Source: Paenibacillus fonticola DSM 21315
GTDB taxonomy: Bacteria; Bacillota; Bacilli; Paenibacillales; Paenibacillaceae
Direction of reading: 5' to 3'
Length of the DNA: 64,000 nt
Assembly (NCBI RefSeq): GCF_000381905.1
Contig: NZ_KB907252.1
Span: 171,528 to 235,527 of the forward strand
The notes beneath the pieces are model-generated. The model saw only the letters and a list, made by a program, of their open reading frames with translations. It was not told the DNA's origin and ran no database searches. Position 1 is the stretch's first letter. Each line of letters starts with the position of its first letter. Positions 15,590 through 24,565 of this stretch are shown in pieces. The translations under genes were made by a program, and so were the position numbers.

Positions 15590-16087
15590 CTAGTCGTTTA
15601 CTGGAATAAATGTAATAATTCTGCCTTCAGGATACTTACCTTCCCATCCGCAAGGCCAACCGCCTGATTGATATATACGGAACAGTTCCTCATAAAAATT
15701 ATTCGTTTTACCATTAACTAAGCGGTTTATAGCACACATAAAGAGGTCACCTTGTACCTCCTCAATAATATCCAGATATCCACTTGGAAAAAAACCTTCG
15801 GAGTAACTTTCTGTTGAATCAAATAGCTCTTTTAACTCACGTTCAACTGAACGCAGTTCTTTTTCGTACACTTTGCCGATAATTTCACTATCTTCGGAGG
15901 ACTTAACATACTCCCAGAGCGTATCTACAATATCTAAATCTTGTGTCCAAGCTATTTCCTGTGCTTGTTCAAAATCGTCAATAATCGTAAATTCATCATC
16001 TAGTTGCTTATTCCCCTGAAATAGTTGGTTTGATTGAATATAATTGATAACCTCTTCGACTAAAGATGAATATTCTCCGTATTTCAT
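15590..16087 (-). CDS. Cognate immunity protein of the AHH-nuclease effector
   Basis: The 165-residue acidic, helical protein overlaps the effector's stop by four bases (ATGA type), with GGTGG upstream. It ends with FRIYQSGGWPCGWEGKYPEG, a motif shared with the orphan gene at 5644. Position directly behind the toxin tip and translational coupling identify it as the protecting partner that should bind and block the AHH nuclease in the producing cell. The motif is one I associate with small cytoplasmic immunity-type proteins of no formal name. Confidence 0.75.
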   Translation of the reverse strand: MKYGEYSSLVEEVINYIQSNQLFQGNKQLDDEFTIIDDFEQAQEIAWTQDLDIVDTLWEYVKSSEDSEIIGKVYEKELRSVERELKELFDSTESYSEGFFPSGYLDIIEEVQGDLFMCAINRLVNGKTNNFYEELFRIYQSGGWPCGWEGKYPEGRIITFIPVND

Positions 16088-18885
16088 TTATTTAACCACC
16101 TTTCCCATAGCTCTTCTGTTGCTCCGCCGCCTCTATTCCAAATCTCCAGTTTTTTATATTCGCCAGACTTATAAAATCTACTTAGACCCATTGCCTTTAC
16201 TTTTGATTTATAAAGTGGTAGACCTTTTTCAACAGCCTTTTGCAATTTTTGTTGTAATTCGTAAACTTGTTTTTCAAGAACCTCTACACTTTGATTAATA
16301 TCCAGTTTATCCAACTGATTTCTAGCAACATCATTATATACCTTATGATAGCCCTTGTGTCTAGATAGGCTGCTAATAGCTTCACTTGGTTCAGGAAGGA
16401 AGATTCCATTAGTATAGTGATTCATATCCATCCCAATTTTTTTGATTATCGGATGGCTATTAAGTTGAGATGGGATAATATGCTGTGCCTGATACCCAGA
16501 CCATGAAGTAGAACGTGGCAGCCCCATTGACTCCATTAAATTCTGTCCCAATTCAGTCGGGTCACCTTTAGTAGTAACACCAGGAGTTCCAGGTATTCTT
16601 CGACCTTCACCCGTCCCCGTAGGATCAGCACCCCTTGCTGCTCTCTTCTCCGCCTCCTCCTCCAACTCCTTCATAACCTTCTCATAATTAATCTGTACTT
16701 CGGTTTTTGGTGGAATTTTCTCGGGCTTCCATTTCTCGAGATGATTAATCGATGCACCATTTACTGGCGATAGTTCCCTCCCCTTGAACATTCGAGCAAA
16801 TTGACTGCCTGCTGCCGCTAAGTCCTTTAGGCGTTCTTTAAAGCCTTCTTCTACACTCTTTACTCCTTGTTTTAGCCATGCTGTAGAAGAACCGATTGCT
16901 TTTTGGACAAGCCCATTTGCTTTCTGGAATGCTTTTATCCCAACTTTTCCGATCCCCTTTAGAACTCTCGAATCGAATAAACCACCGGTTATGCCACCAA
17001 TTCCTGCGTCCAAGAATAGTGTACCGAAGCTAAATCCATTCCCCTCCATATTCTGGCGCATAATACTTTCAAATGTATTCGTTGTGGCGCCGAAAGCCAT
17101 TTTTCCACCAATCGTCGCCATCGTTCCAAACGGGCCAAAAATAGCTCCTGATACAGCTCCAATTACGGTTTCTCTAAAGGCAGTCAGCATATAGTCCTCT
17201 ACATCACTGACTTCACCTCTTATAATATCCGAAACGGCCATGCTGGCTACGGCAGCTGTTCCGGCTATTGCAGCTCCGGCAGCCACGGCTCCAGCCGAGA
17301 CTCCAACTACAACACCAGCTGCTCCAAGTGTTACTACACAAGCTGCCGCAAATAGCGTTACCGCTGCTACCACAACTAGCCCTGCCATCACATTTCCAAA
17401 GAGCTTGCCCCAACTAAACTTCTTCTCCTCTGTTTCTTCCTTCGGCGTATAAGTCTGAATCTCATCGTTGTATTTCTCATAGCTTGTCCGGTCGGCACCG
17501 TCTAGCTTGACCTGGCTTCCGAGCAGGTGGTACTCGCTTTCAACTGTAAATCCGCTCAGCTTGCTTAACTTTTTGGCCAGGATCATGTTCGGTGTCCGGA
17601 ATACCACACGTTTCGGAGTGTACAACGAAATATCTTCGCCCGCATTCATCGTGAGCTTCCGGTGGCTTGTCAGGATGACGCCAGCCGCATCATCAAAGCT
17701 AATCATCAGCGGCTCTTTGGAACCACTCACCACATTTATCGCTGTCGGCGTAATTTCTAGCTCGCTGCCATGCTCCGTACCGAAGTAGCGGTTGTTGGGA
17801 TCCCCGGTTTTACCGCAATCCTCTCCGTTTGTCCTCACACAGCCGATGACCTTGGCCTTGCTTCCTGCATCATCTGGGAAGTACAGGCTTGCATTCGTTC
17901 CCTTCTGAGGCATCGAGTACATGGCACTGCCCGTAGGCGGGGCAAAGGGGAACCAATAGGCCGATGCAGGCGGCTGCTCCTGATCGATCTCCAAATGCAG
18001 CTTTACCTGCTGACCCTTGACATCTAGCACCTTCCCGTTCATCGAGACGCCAACCAACTTGGGGTTATGTATCCAATTTTGACGTATGCCATCTCTTCTC
18101 GATAAGCGGTATTTATAAATCAGCTGGCCCTGATTCATGGCGGCTTTCATTTCACTGATCACCATCGGTTTATCTCGAAACAGAGCTTCGTCCCCGATCG
18201 CATAACGTGTGCCGCTTTGAACCTCGTATGTAAAAAAATCAGTATGATGCACCGATGCAGCTCCTGACCTTGCCTCTTGATAAGCTAATAAATCTTTGCT
18301 TGCCGTATACGGCAAATCATCGGGAAGCTGGATGCTGTTCCTGTTTGGCACGCCGATGTACATCCGTGGTTTGGCTTCGTAAATATCACTGAACACCACG
18401 CTCTGCAAATGACTGGCCATCCGCTTAAGAAACTCCCAGTCGGTTTCGTCATACTGGATGATCGGTGCGCCAATAGGCTTATTTTCGCCCACAAGTTGAA
18501 TCACATCGTACCCGGCGTAAGCTTTCAACACGCTTTTGACGAGTTCACCGTACGTCATGTTCTTATTTTGGAAGGATCGGCGCCTCTTCTGCACATCCAG
18601 CCGGCTCGTGCCGGAAATGACTTCTAGCTCTATACTATAAATCCCGTTGTGATGCTTGGTTTGTACGTTGGCAATGAGTCCGCTAAAAATCTTGGTTTCC
18701 CCGTCATACACCTGAACCTCGTCATCCGTCGACGCTTTGAGTACGGCGTTAACCTGCTCTTGCTCATCGAGAAGGCCGCAAATAAATAATCGCGCATGCT
18801 CATTTGGATTCCATTCCATTTGAAGGTCTTTAACTACTTTGATTCGGTATGGCGATGTTACGCTTATGTTTTCAAACCCTATCAT
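16084..18885 (-). CDS. VgrG-like hub protein fused to a C-terminal AHH nuclease toxin
   Basis: The 933-residue protein starts at an ATG with GGAGG upstream. Residues 1 to about 460 follow the phage late-control-D/VgrG hub: DVQVYDG and FSGLIANVQ strands, QYDETDWEFLKRMASHL near 145-160, and a repetitive needle region. Residues 489-600 form a long glycine/alanine-rich hydrophobic stretch as in polymorphic pretoxins. A charged helical linker (TEVQINYEKVMKELEEEAEK) follows. The tip, about 790-870, has QHIIP at 801-805, NGIFLP at 826-831 and HKGYH at 843-847, the pattern of AHH-type HNH nucleases; the usual AHH reads AQH here. The likely role is a specialised spike that carries its own DNase. Its immunity gene overlaps downstream. 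Confidence 0.8.
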   Translation of the reverse strand: MIGFENISVTSPYRIKVVKDLQMEWNPNEHARLFICGLLDEQEQVNAVLKASTDDEVQVYDGETKIFSGLIANVQTKHHNGIYSIELEVISGTSRLDVQKRRRSFQNKNMTYGELVKSVLKAYAGYDVIQLVGENKPIGAPIIQYDETDWEFLKRMASHLQSVVFSDIYEAKPRMYIGVPNRNSIQLPDDLPYTASKDLLAYQEARSGAASVHHTDFFTYEVQSGTRYAIGDEALFRDKPMVISEMKAAMNQGQLIYKYRLSRRDGIRQNWIHNPKLVGVSMNGKVLDVKGQQVKLHLEIDQEQPPASAYWFPFAPPTGSAMYSMPQKGTNASLYFPDDAGSKAKVIGCVRTNGEDCGKTGDPNNRYFGTEHGSELEITPTAINVVSGSKEPLMISFDDAAGVILTSHRKLTMNAGEDISLYTPKRVVFRTPNMILAKKLSKLSGFTVESEYHLLGSQVKLDGADRTSYEKYNDEIQTYTPKEETEEKKFSWGKLFGNVMAGLVVVAAVTLFAAACVVTLGAAGVVVGVSAGAVAAGAAIAGTAAVASMAVSDIIRGEVSDVEDYMLTAFRETVIGAVSGAIFGPFGTMATIGGKMAFGATTNTFESIMRQNMEGNGFSFGTLFLDAGIGGITGGLFDSRVLKGIGKVGIKAFQKANGLVQKAIGSSTAWLKQGVKSVEEGFKERLKDLAAAGSQFARMFKGRELSPVNGASINHLEKWKPEKIPPKTEVQINYEKVMKELEEEAEKRAARGADPTGTGEGRRIPGTPGVTTKGDPTELGQNLMESMGLPRSTSWSGYQAQHIIPSQLNSHPIIKKIGMDMNHYTNGIFLPEPSEAISSLSRHKGYHKVYNDVARNQLDKLDINQSVEVLEKQVYELQQKLQKAVEKGLPLYKSKVKAMGLSRFYKSGEYKKLEIWNRGGGATEELWERWLNK

Positions 18886-18971
18886 ATCTACTAGCCTCCG
18901 ATCGCATAACTTATCATGCTGTCCGGTCGCCTCCGCTTATGCTCTTTCATATTTTCACTGAATACTGCTGC

Positions 18972-19373
18972 CTACTCTTCTTCATGCTGTCCACTGCTAT
19001 AAAACTGGATCACACCGCCCCATGCGCAGCTCAATACCGACTCGGTAGTCAATGCGGATTCCCCCTCTACCTTTGCCTGTTCCTTTGTTTTCTCCCATCT
19101 AGCATTTTCTAATAAAGTAAACTGGCAGGGCTTGCCTGCTATCTCCGTACCTTCCATCGAAATTAAATAAACGGTCTCACCGCTCTGGTTCTCCGGACTA
19201 TCGCAAATTCCAAAACTTGAAATATGGACTTCTGGCATACAATCCGACTCATTCATCATAGGCTTATCGTTCACATAAGCCCCATGACTATGGGGTAAGT
19301 TCAATTTTCTACGATGAGATCCGCATTCACATTGAATAAGAGCGCCACGCACTACATACTCGGGCTTATCCAC
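18972..19373 (-). CDS. PAAR-like DUF4280 protein, candidate spike tip
   Basis: The 133-residue protein (GTG start) contains YVVRGALIQCECGSHRRKLN, a DGxx-like turn, NESDCMPEVHISSFGICDSP and near the end LSCAWGGVIQF. These cysteine/histidine-bearing segments are the DUF4280 pattern, a PAAR-like family found beside VgrG-type hubs. PAAR proteins form a small zinc-pinned cone on the spike tip. It is encoded directly before the toxin-bearing hub, which suits a role in sharpening or loading that spike. The family call is good; spike function is known for true PAAR proteins and inferred here. Confidence 0.75.
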   Translation of the reverse strand: MDKPEYVVRGALIQCECGSHRRKLNLPHSHGAYVNDKPMMNESDCMPEVHISSFGICDSPENQSGETVYLISMEGTEIAGKPCQFTLLENARWEKTKEQAKVEGESALTTESVLSCAWGGVIQFYSSGQHEEE

Positions 19374-19414
19374 AATCTCAACCCCTTCCTACTATTCACT
19401 CGATGAAAACTTTT

Positions 19415-19939
19415 TCACTCGATGGGAACTTTCTTCAAACTGACCCCGATCATATCTCGGCGGAGGATGCTCTCGGCTATATCTAAGCGGACAATGATCA
19501 GAGGTTTCTCACTTTCTTGCACGCGGAAAATTCGTTTCTTCGCTACCTTCTCCCCTTGAAGCACCAGCTTCTTAATGACGCTTCGATCTGCATTAAACTC
19601 ACTGCTTGGACTTAGAGCTTCGACTTCCTCAAAAAAGGGCAGGAAGTAAAGACTTTGCTTCCTATTGAATTGATCCATCAGAGGAATATACTTAAAAATA
19701 CATTCCGGCTCGTACATGGCGATCAATTTCTTCAACTTCTCAGACAGCAAGTACAGTTGATCGCTTAATAGATCCAAGTACTCTGTATCGGTAGATGCCT
19801 TAACCTGAAAAATTGTCGTATCTGCAATTTGATGAGAACGTAGGCGATTCTTATGCCGAACATCTATTTTTTGCCGAATATTTTGTAAGACTGGTGTGTC
19901 GGTATAGCGTTCATCCTGCTGCATCACAAAGTAATCCAT
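19415..19939 (-). CDS. Conserved hypothetical of the hub cluster
   Basis: The 174-residue protein begins MDYFVMQQDERYTDTPVLQN and has a central LYLLSEKLKKLIAMYEPE helix and a C-terminus of alternating strands (PLIIVRLDIAESILRRDMIG). There is no signal or membrane segment. It starts 16 bases after the 209-residue gene with GAGGGATG upstream, and 42 bases separate it from the PAAR-like gene. Tight spacing implies a part in spike or effector assembly. The N-terminal pattern is vaguely like the Imm11/DUF1629 group, but I cannot confirm it. Confidence 0.6.
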   Translation of the reverse strand: MDYFVMQQDERYTDTPVLQNIRQKIDVRHKNRLRSHQIADTTIFQVKASTDTEYLDLLSDQLYLLSEKLKKLIAMYEPECIFKYIPLMDQFNRKQSLYFLPFFEEVEALSPSSEFNADRSVIKKLVLQGEKVAKKRIFRVQESEKPLIIVRLDIAESILRRDMIGVSLKKVPIE

Positions 19940-19955
19940 GACATCCCTCCTCCAT

Positions 19956-20585
19956 TCACTGCTCTACCGTGATTTCTTCCGGTTCGGCTTCCAGCTGGCC
20001 ATAGAGCAGCTCGCTGCGATCCCGGTATTCCCCGGCCAAAATGCAAATATTCGGTTTCTTGATCAGCTGGCTGTAGCCCTCACATTCCAAAATAGGAGGA
20101 ATCATACTTCTCATAAATTCGATCGTGAACAAATGATATCTTATCGCTTCAATTTGCAAGATTCGTTCAATATCCATCGTTGAGATTTTCCGGGCATAGC
20201 TTGTTTTTACAGCTTCCAACTCCCGCATTCTCTTGAATAACGGATCGAATATAAAATTGGCCTGCCAGTGAGAAGAACACTCTACGGGATCAAGAAACCA
20301 GCGCTCATCATGGATATCAATGCGATAACTAGCCTTATGCTCCATTAAGCTTGTCCGCAGCAAAGAGAGATAGATAAATTGAATATCTCCCTTCACCCCT
20401 GCTTCTTGAAGCTCGGCCGCCTGTTTACATGCTGCATCCACAGAACTCACAAATTCCGCTATAATATCCTCTTGATTTTGGATATAATTCTCAGAAATGA
20501 TATCCAAGTCACCCTGCCAGCGATCAAACACATGATGTTCCAAAAAATGACCCAACGCCTCTTCACGACTCATGACAGAACTCAT
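19956..20585 (-). CDS. Conserved hypothetical of the hub cluster
   Basis: The 209-residue protein overlaps the hub gene's stop by four bases (ATGA), so it is translationally coupled to the VgrG-like protein. It is mostly helical, with a tryptophan-rich centre (DERWFLDPVECSSHWQANFI) and a conserved-looking helix RMRELEAVKTSYARK. No family is recognised. Coupling to the hub suggests a structural or chaperone role in the spike complex, possibly a baseplate contact, but this is inference. Confidence 0.6.
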   Translation of the reverse strand: MSSVMSREEALGHFLEHHVFDRWQGDLDIISENYIQNQEDIIAEFVSSVDAACKQAAELQEAGVKGDIQFIYLSLLRTSLMEHKASYRIDIHDERWFLDPVECSSHWQANFIFDPLFKRMRELEAVKTSYARKISTMDIERILQIEAIRYHLFTIEFMRSMIPPILECEGYSQLIKKPNICILAGEYRDRSELLYGQLEAEPEEITVEQ

Positions 20586-21994
20586 TCGATATTCACCCGG
20601 CCCCCGCTAAGCGTGACCTCATCCTCCACTTTAAGCGAAGCATTCCCTTGCACGAATTCAATGCCTGACTCCCCTTGGATAAGAATCTTCGCACCGCCGT
20701 TAATTTCGATATCTTCCATGGCTGACAGGGAAATCTTCTTGTCGCTGTTAATTTCAATCCCCCCATCATCGGTAAGTTTCATCAGCAACTGACCTCCGCC
20801 AATAATTTCAACCGCGCCGGGTTTAAACACGATTTCCTTACCATACTTGGTGCTGATGCTCTTGACAGACGGGTCGCTTCGTTTCTCAGGATTAGAGGAG
20901 TCGGTATCTACCGAGCTCGCGGCAAATGCGTTTTTCTCTTGTTCGTCGGGAAAATAAAGCCGCACTTCATCCCCTTTTTCCGGCATACAGTACCAGCCGC
21001 TCCCATCCGGGGAGGAATAAACCGTGGAATAAGCAAACCACATCGCTTCATTCACAGGCTGATCCTGATCAATATGCAGCTTCACCCTGACCTTATCCTT
21101 TGCGACGTCGAGGATCGTTCCAAATAACGACGTCCCCGCTAAGGCATAAGGATATTCCGTTCGGCAGCGCAGCCCTTTGGCATCCTTTAGGTCATACAAG
21201 CTGCTCAGTATGCCATTCTCCAGCTTGGTTTCCGCGCGGCTGACATACAATGTCCGCTTCTGGAAGGTGACCGCTTGGCCCAACTCAAATACCTTGTGGC
21301 TTGTAACCGTGTAACTGATGCTATTTTGCTCTGAAATACCCTTGACACCGTTCTCAGATTTCAGCTTGTAATCTCTTAAATCTTTATGGATCGCGTAGTT
21401 GTATTCATCTAATTTCTGGGGATGATCAGCGTCCGGCAATCCAACATACAGCTTGATTCCGGCTCGAGAGCTGACTGGAATAAGAGGAGCGTGGAAATGC
21501 GAGGCTAATCTCCTCATAAACGCCCAATCGGTTTCTTGATATTGGACCAGCAATCCACCTGTTTTTTTGCCTTGCGATGCTTCGTCAATGACATCGGAAT
21601 CAGGGTAGTTGGCTATAATCCGATGAAACAAACTTTTATACGGTAGCTCTTTGTTTTGGACCGATCCAGTCTCCTTACGGATATCCATAAGAATGGATAA
21701 GCTATGGGCTTCAATGGCAATGCTTCTTACTCCACGCGCAGCTTGTACGGAAATATTCGTAATTACACCGTGAAACAGGGGGATGGCCTTGTCCTTATCC
21801 TGAACCGCAACCCGAATGGTGTCGCTCGCATTGGCTTGTTCAATATACTTATCCTGCATGTCTTCGGAAATAATGCCGCTAAGTTTCAGCTTGGCATGTT
21901 CGTTCACCTGTTTTTCGATGACGAGTTCAGTAATTCTCTCGAACTTATAATTCGAAACGATAATATTTGCAGACGTATAGATGATCTCACTCAT
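20582..21994 (-). CDS. VgrG-like hub protein without toxin tip
   Basis: The 470-residue protein starts at the ATG at 21994 (GAGGAGGGG upstream); an open frame further up overlaps another gene. It has the same hub architecture as the gene at 16084: FHGVITNISVQ, then QYQETDWAFMRRLASHFHAP, then a needle-like C-terminus of beta repeats (GIEINSDKKISLSAMEDIEI). It ends shortly after the beta-helix, so it is the plain structural hub. In contractile machines a trimer of this protein caps the tube and carries the PAAR cone. It overlaps the upstream adaptor gene by eight bases and the downstream 209-residue gene by four. Confidence 0.8.
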   Translation of the reverse strand: MSEIIYTSANIIVSNYKFERITELVIEKQVNEHAKLKLSGIISEDMQDKYIEQANASDTIRVAVQDKDKAIPLFHGVITNISVQAARGVRSIAIEAHSLSILMDIRKETGSVQNKELPYKSLFHRIIANYPDSDVIDEASQGKKTGGLLVQYQETDWAFMRRLASHFHAPLIPVSSRAGIKLYVGLPDADHPQKLDEYNYAIHKDLRDYKLKSENGVKGISEQNSISYTVTSHKVFELGQAVTFQKRTLYVSRAETKLENGILSSLYDLKDAKGLRCRTEYPYALAGTSLFGTILDVAKDKVRVKLHIDQDQPVNEAMWFAYSTVYSSPDGSGWYCMPEKGDEVRLYFPDEQEKNAFAASSVDTDSSNPEKRSDPSVKSISTKYGKEIVFKPGAVEIIGGGQLLMKLTDDGGIEINSDKKISLSAMEDIEINGGAKILIQGESGIEFVQGNASLKVEDEVTLSGGRVNIE

Positions 21995-22589
21995 GCTTAT
22001 TCCCCTCCTCTTCTTCAACATGGACAGTGAGGCTGCGAATGGCTTGATACGCCACATCTCTCCAATCCGGATAATCCTCATACCGGCAGCAGAAGGTTCC
22101 CATGAGGACTTTTCCTTCAAATTCGAGGAAATACATGATGTTAAACAAGGCACCGTCTATCACCATATTTTTGAACTCAAAGTATCCGAACGTTTTCTCG
22201 TTTACAGTCTCTACCCCACTATCATAGAAAACATGGGAAGGATTCGATTTTTGAATCATCGTTTTCATGCCGGCAGCCAGCTCCGCTACCATCTCATCCT
22301 TGAGCTCATGATCTATTCGGTTGAGAGTGAAATTTATCGCCCCGGACTCATCACTTCTAATAATTTCGGGCCGTTGTTCATAGGGATACTTAATAGAGCG
22401 AATCTCCTTTGGCATTTCTTCAAAGTCAGCAGGAAGGTAGAGAGAGATTTTGTCCTCATAGAAAGACTGCAAGCTAAATTCATAATACCGCTTCCCAATT
22501 TTCACCGGCCCATCCGTAATCGAACGGGATACCATCGATTGCTCTGCTTCATTAAGGATCTGCGTAATCTTTTCATCCATAAACGACAT
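21987..22589 (-). CDS. DcrB/Eag-like adaptor protein (DUF1795-type fold)
   Basis: The protein is 200 residues from the ATG at 22589, which has GGAGGAGG upstream. It reads as the DcrB/PsbP-like alpha-beta pattern: ISLYLPADFEEM, a central GAINFTLNRIDHEL strand pair, FGYFEFKNMVIDGALFNIMY, then a final strand-helix ending LTVHVEEEE. Eag chaperones of T6SS have this fold and load membrane-segment effectors onto VgrG. Here the gene overlaps the hub gene, and a hub with a long hydrophobic stretch follows downstream, so a similar loading role is reasonable. The fold is recognised by pattern, not by strong sequence identity. Confidence 0.55.
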   Translation of the reverse strand: MSFMDEKITQILNEAEQSMVSRSITDGPVKIGKRYYEFSLQSFYEDKISLYLPADFEEMPKEIRSIKYPYEQRPEIIRSDESGAINFTLNRIDHELKDEMVAELAAGMKTMIQKSNPSHVFYDSGVETVNEKTFGYFEFKNMVIDGALFNIMYFLEFEGKVLMGTFCCRYEDYPDWRDVAYQAIRSLTVHVEEEEGNKHE

Positions 22590-22626
22590 CACTTTTCCTC
22601 CTCCTTTTTTTGGGGTAAATCCTTCC

Positions 22627-23403
22627 CTAATCCACAATCACCCGCTGGCTGCCGCCCGGGGTCATGCCCAGCCTGCCGCCACCGCCACCGCGGACGCCGT
22701 CCAGGATGCGGCCCAGGTACTTGTGAATCTCCACATTCGTGTACTCCCTGCTGCTCATGCCGAGACGGCTGGTCATATAGTGCAAAATGACGTCCCGAGC
22801 GAGGGTTCCCTCGTTCATGCACATCATTGTAAACATGAAGTCCTGCGGGTCGCCGCTTCCCTTGCGCATCATTTCCTCCGCGAAGCAGCGCAAAATAACC
22901 GGGGACAAGGTGCTTTTGCCGTAAGCCGCGTAGCGGACATGCAGGACATTCACGGTATTAAATTCCGTCGCCAGATCTCGAAAGCCCTGATAGTCCTGGC
23001 GCAGGCGGGCGCCTTCCTTGAGCTTGAAACGACATAATTCCAGTTCGGAATCAGTCGCCTCGAGCTGCTCGTCGATCACGATCTCACTGCGATACGTCCG
23101 CCAGTCGCTGTCCTCATTGCCAGCCTGGAAACGAACCTTTAGCGCGCCCTCCCGCCCCGTGGCGCGGTACTTGATGCTCACAGCATCTGTCAGCAAATAT
23201 AGCCGCCCTTGATGCTTGACAATGCCGGGATGCACGATCAGGGAGTCTGCTCCGACCTCAACATGGGCACCCGAAATGATGCCGTCCGTATACTCGTGAT
23301 AGTAGACGTCCACAAAGTCGCGGGGGAAATCCCGCAGATTTTCCAGCATCGCCGTCTTTAGAATCCGGCCCTTCTCAAACTTCGGTGCGATATGGCTAAA
23401 CAT
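22627..23403 (-). CDS. Candidate baseplate/adaptor protein
   Basis: The 258-residue protein starts at an ATG with AAGGAGGGGGAGG. Residues 35-75 read YHEYTDGIISGAHVEVGADS then LIVHPGIVKHQGRLYLL. This 'asDGIisG..v......V.PGiv...G' pattern is that of phage baseplate/tail-fibre adaptor proteins and is loosely like the start of T6SS TssK. A C-terminal glycine-rich tail follows a helical domain. It is encoded between the membrane proteins and the hub group, where a baseplate gene would be expected. The assignment is inferred from one motif and position. Confidence 0.5.
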   Translation of the reverse strand: MFSHIAPKFEKGRILKTAMLENLRDFPRDFVDVYYHEYTDGIISGAHVEVGADSLIVHPGIVKHQGRLYLLTDAVSIKYRATGREGALKVRFQAGNEDSDWRTYRSEIVIDEQLEATDSELELCRFKLKEGARLRQDYQGFRDLATEFNTVNVLHVRYAAYGKSTLSPVILRCFAEEMMRKGSGDPQDFMFTMMCMNEGTLARDVILHYMTSRLGMSSREYTNVEIHKYLGRILDGVRGGGGGRLGMTPGGSQRVIVD

Positions 23404-23479
23404 TGCCTCCCCCTCCTTCCGGCTGTGATGTTGACACGACTCTCTAGGTTAAAGCTCGATCCGTCCACTTTTTTCCACA

Positions 23480-23984
23480 TTAAACTTGCGGCCCCTCCGT
23501 GTAAACTTCCTGCGGATGCACTGGAGGATAGTATCTACTCAGTTGGAGCCCTGCCTTGTTTACGACATAAGTCTGTGCAATCAGATCGTGGAGGGCCTGC
23601 TTCTTCTTCGTGAAGCCCGCCATGAACCAGCCAATCAATACCGTGATGGCCGAGAAGCTTTTACTCCAAAATCGTGCAGTCGCCCGGTGGAAAGTAATTT
23701 TCTTGCCCTCCTGATCAACTACCCTGAGTCCCATCGCCATCTTGCCAAAAGTCGCCTGGAACTTGGAAGATTCCATGATCGCGAAGTAGCTCCATAGCAC
23801 AACTAACACCAGAACACTTCGGACTAGATCAAATATCCATAAAAGTTCATCCAACCGTTTAATTAACTGTAGTAATTGAATACATTATGAAAATACTCAA
23901 TATAACACTCACCTGACGAATCGAAGCGATAACTAATAGATCCAATAGCTCCGCTACCGCCCTTTTCCAAAATCGTGCATACAC
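23480..23984 (-). pseudogene. RDD-family membrane protein, frameshifted
   Basis: The upstream frame starts with a GTG at 23984 behind GGGGGG and reads MYARFWKRAVAELLDLLVIA, the first RDD helix, but stops at about 23863. A second frame continues without a gap as LQLIKRLDELLWIFDLVRSV and holds the rest: MESSKFQATFGKMAMGLRVVD and the last helix, ending at 23480. A one-base change near 23865-23900 would join them. The downstream paralogue at 24004 is intact. RDD proteins are small integral membrane proteins. The break may be genuine or a sequencing error. Confidence 0.65.
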
Positions 23985-24003
23985 GATGGCTCGCCCCCCT
24001 ATT

Positions 24004-24465
24004 TTATGCATGCGCAATGTCTGTTTTGACATCATCGTCTTTTTGACAGTTGAGCATAAAGAGCAGGAAGCTCTTGTTCACCACGTATGTCCCCGTCATT
24101 CTGTCATGAAGCGCCTGCCGCTTCTCATGAGAGAAGGCCATCAGGTAGCCAAAGCAAAGGATCAAGCCCGATAGCAGCTTCCACCAGTACCTGCTATTGG
24201 CTCTTACGTATGTAATTCGTTCATCATCTTTGTCCACGACCATGACTCCAAGAAGTCTCTTGCCAATGGTAGCTTGGTATTTGGATGACTCCATCGAACA
24301 ACAATATATCCAGTTTAGAATGGTAATAAGCACTAACTGTGTAATAAGGATATAGGTAAAATTGTAATTGTAAATTTCTTTAGGCAAGATTAAAAAAGCC
24401 ACCGTCCCAATAATAATCTGGTCAATCGTCAGTGCTACGTATCTTCTAAATAGTACCTCGTACAT
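24004..24465 (-). CDS. RDD-family membrane protein
   Basis: The 153-residue protein has the RDD pattern: FRRYVALTIDQIIIG with its R...D pair in the first helix, a second helix near residues 36-56, MESSKYQATIGKRLLGVMVVD, and a third helix before HEKRQALHDRMTGTYVV. It is a cytoplasmic membrane protein of unknown role; some RDD proteins are ion exchangers. It lies in the middle of the injection-system gene set, beside its broken paralogue and the PH-like protein, and may help to anchor or regulate the apparatus. Confidence 0.8.
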   Translation of the reverse strand: MYEVLFRRYVALTIDQIIIGTVAFLILPKEIYNYNFTYILITQLVLITILNWIYCCSMESSKYQATIGKRLLGVMVVDKDDERITYVRANSRYWWKLLSGLILCFGYLMAFSHEKRQALHDRMTGTYVVNKSFLLFMLNCQKDDDVKTDIAHA

Positions 24466-24565
24466 TCCATTCTTCCCTTCTTATCAATCCAACCTGCCGC
24501 TATGCTAGCGCGGCGGAAGCCTAGTAGCTAATCCCCCTTGCTCCAACCCTCCTTCCAATTTGCTT

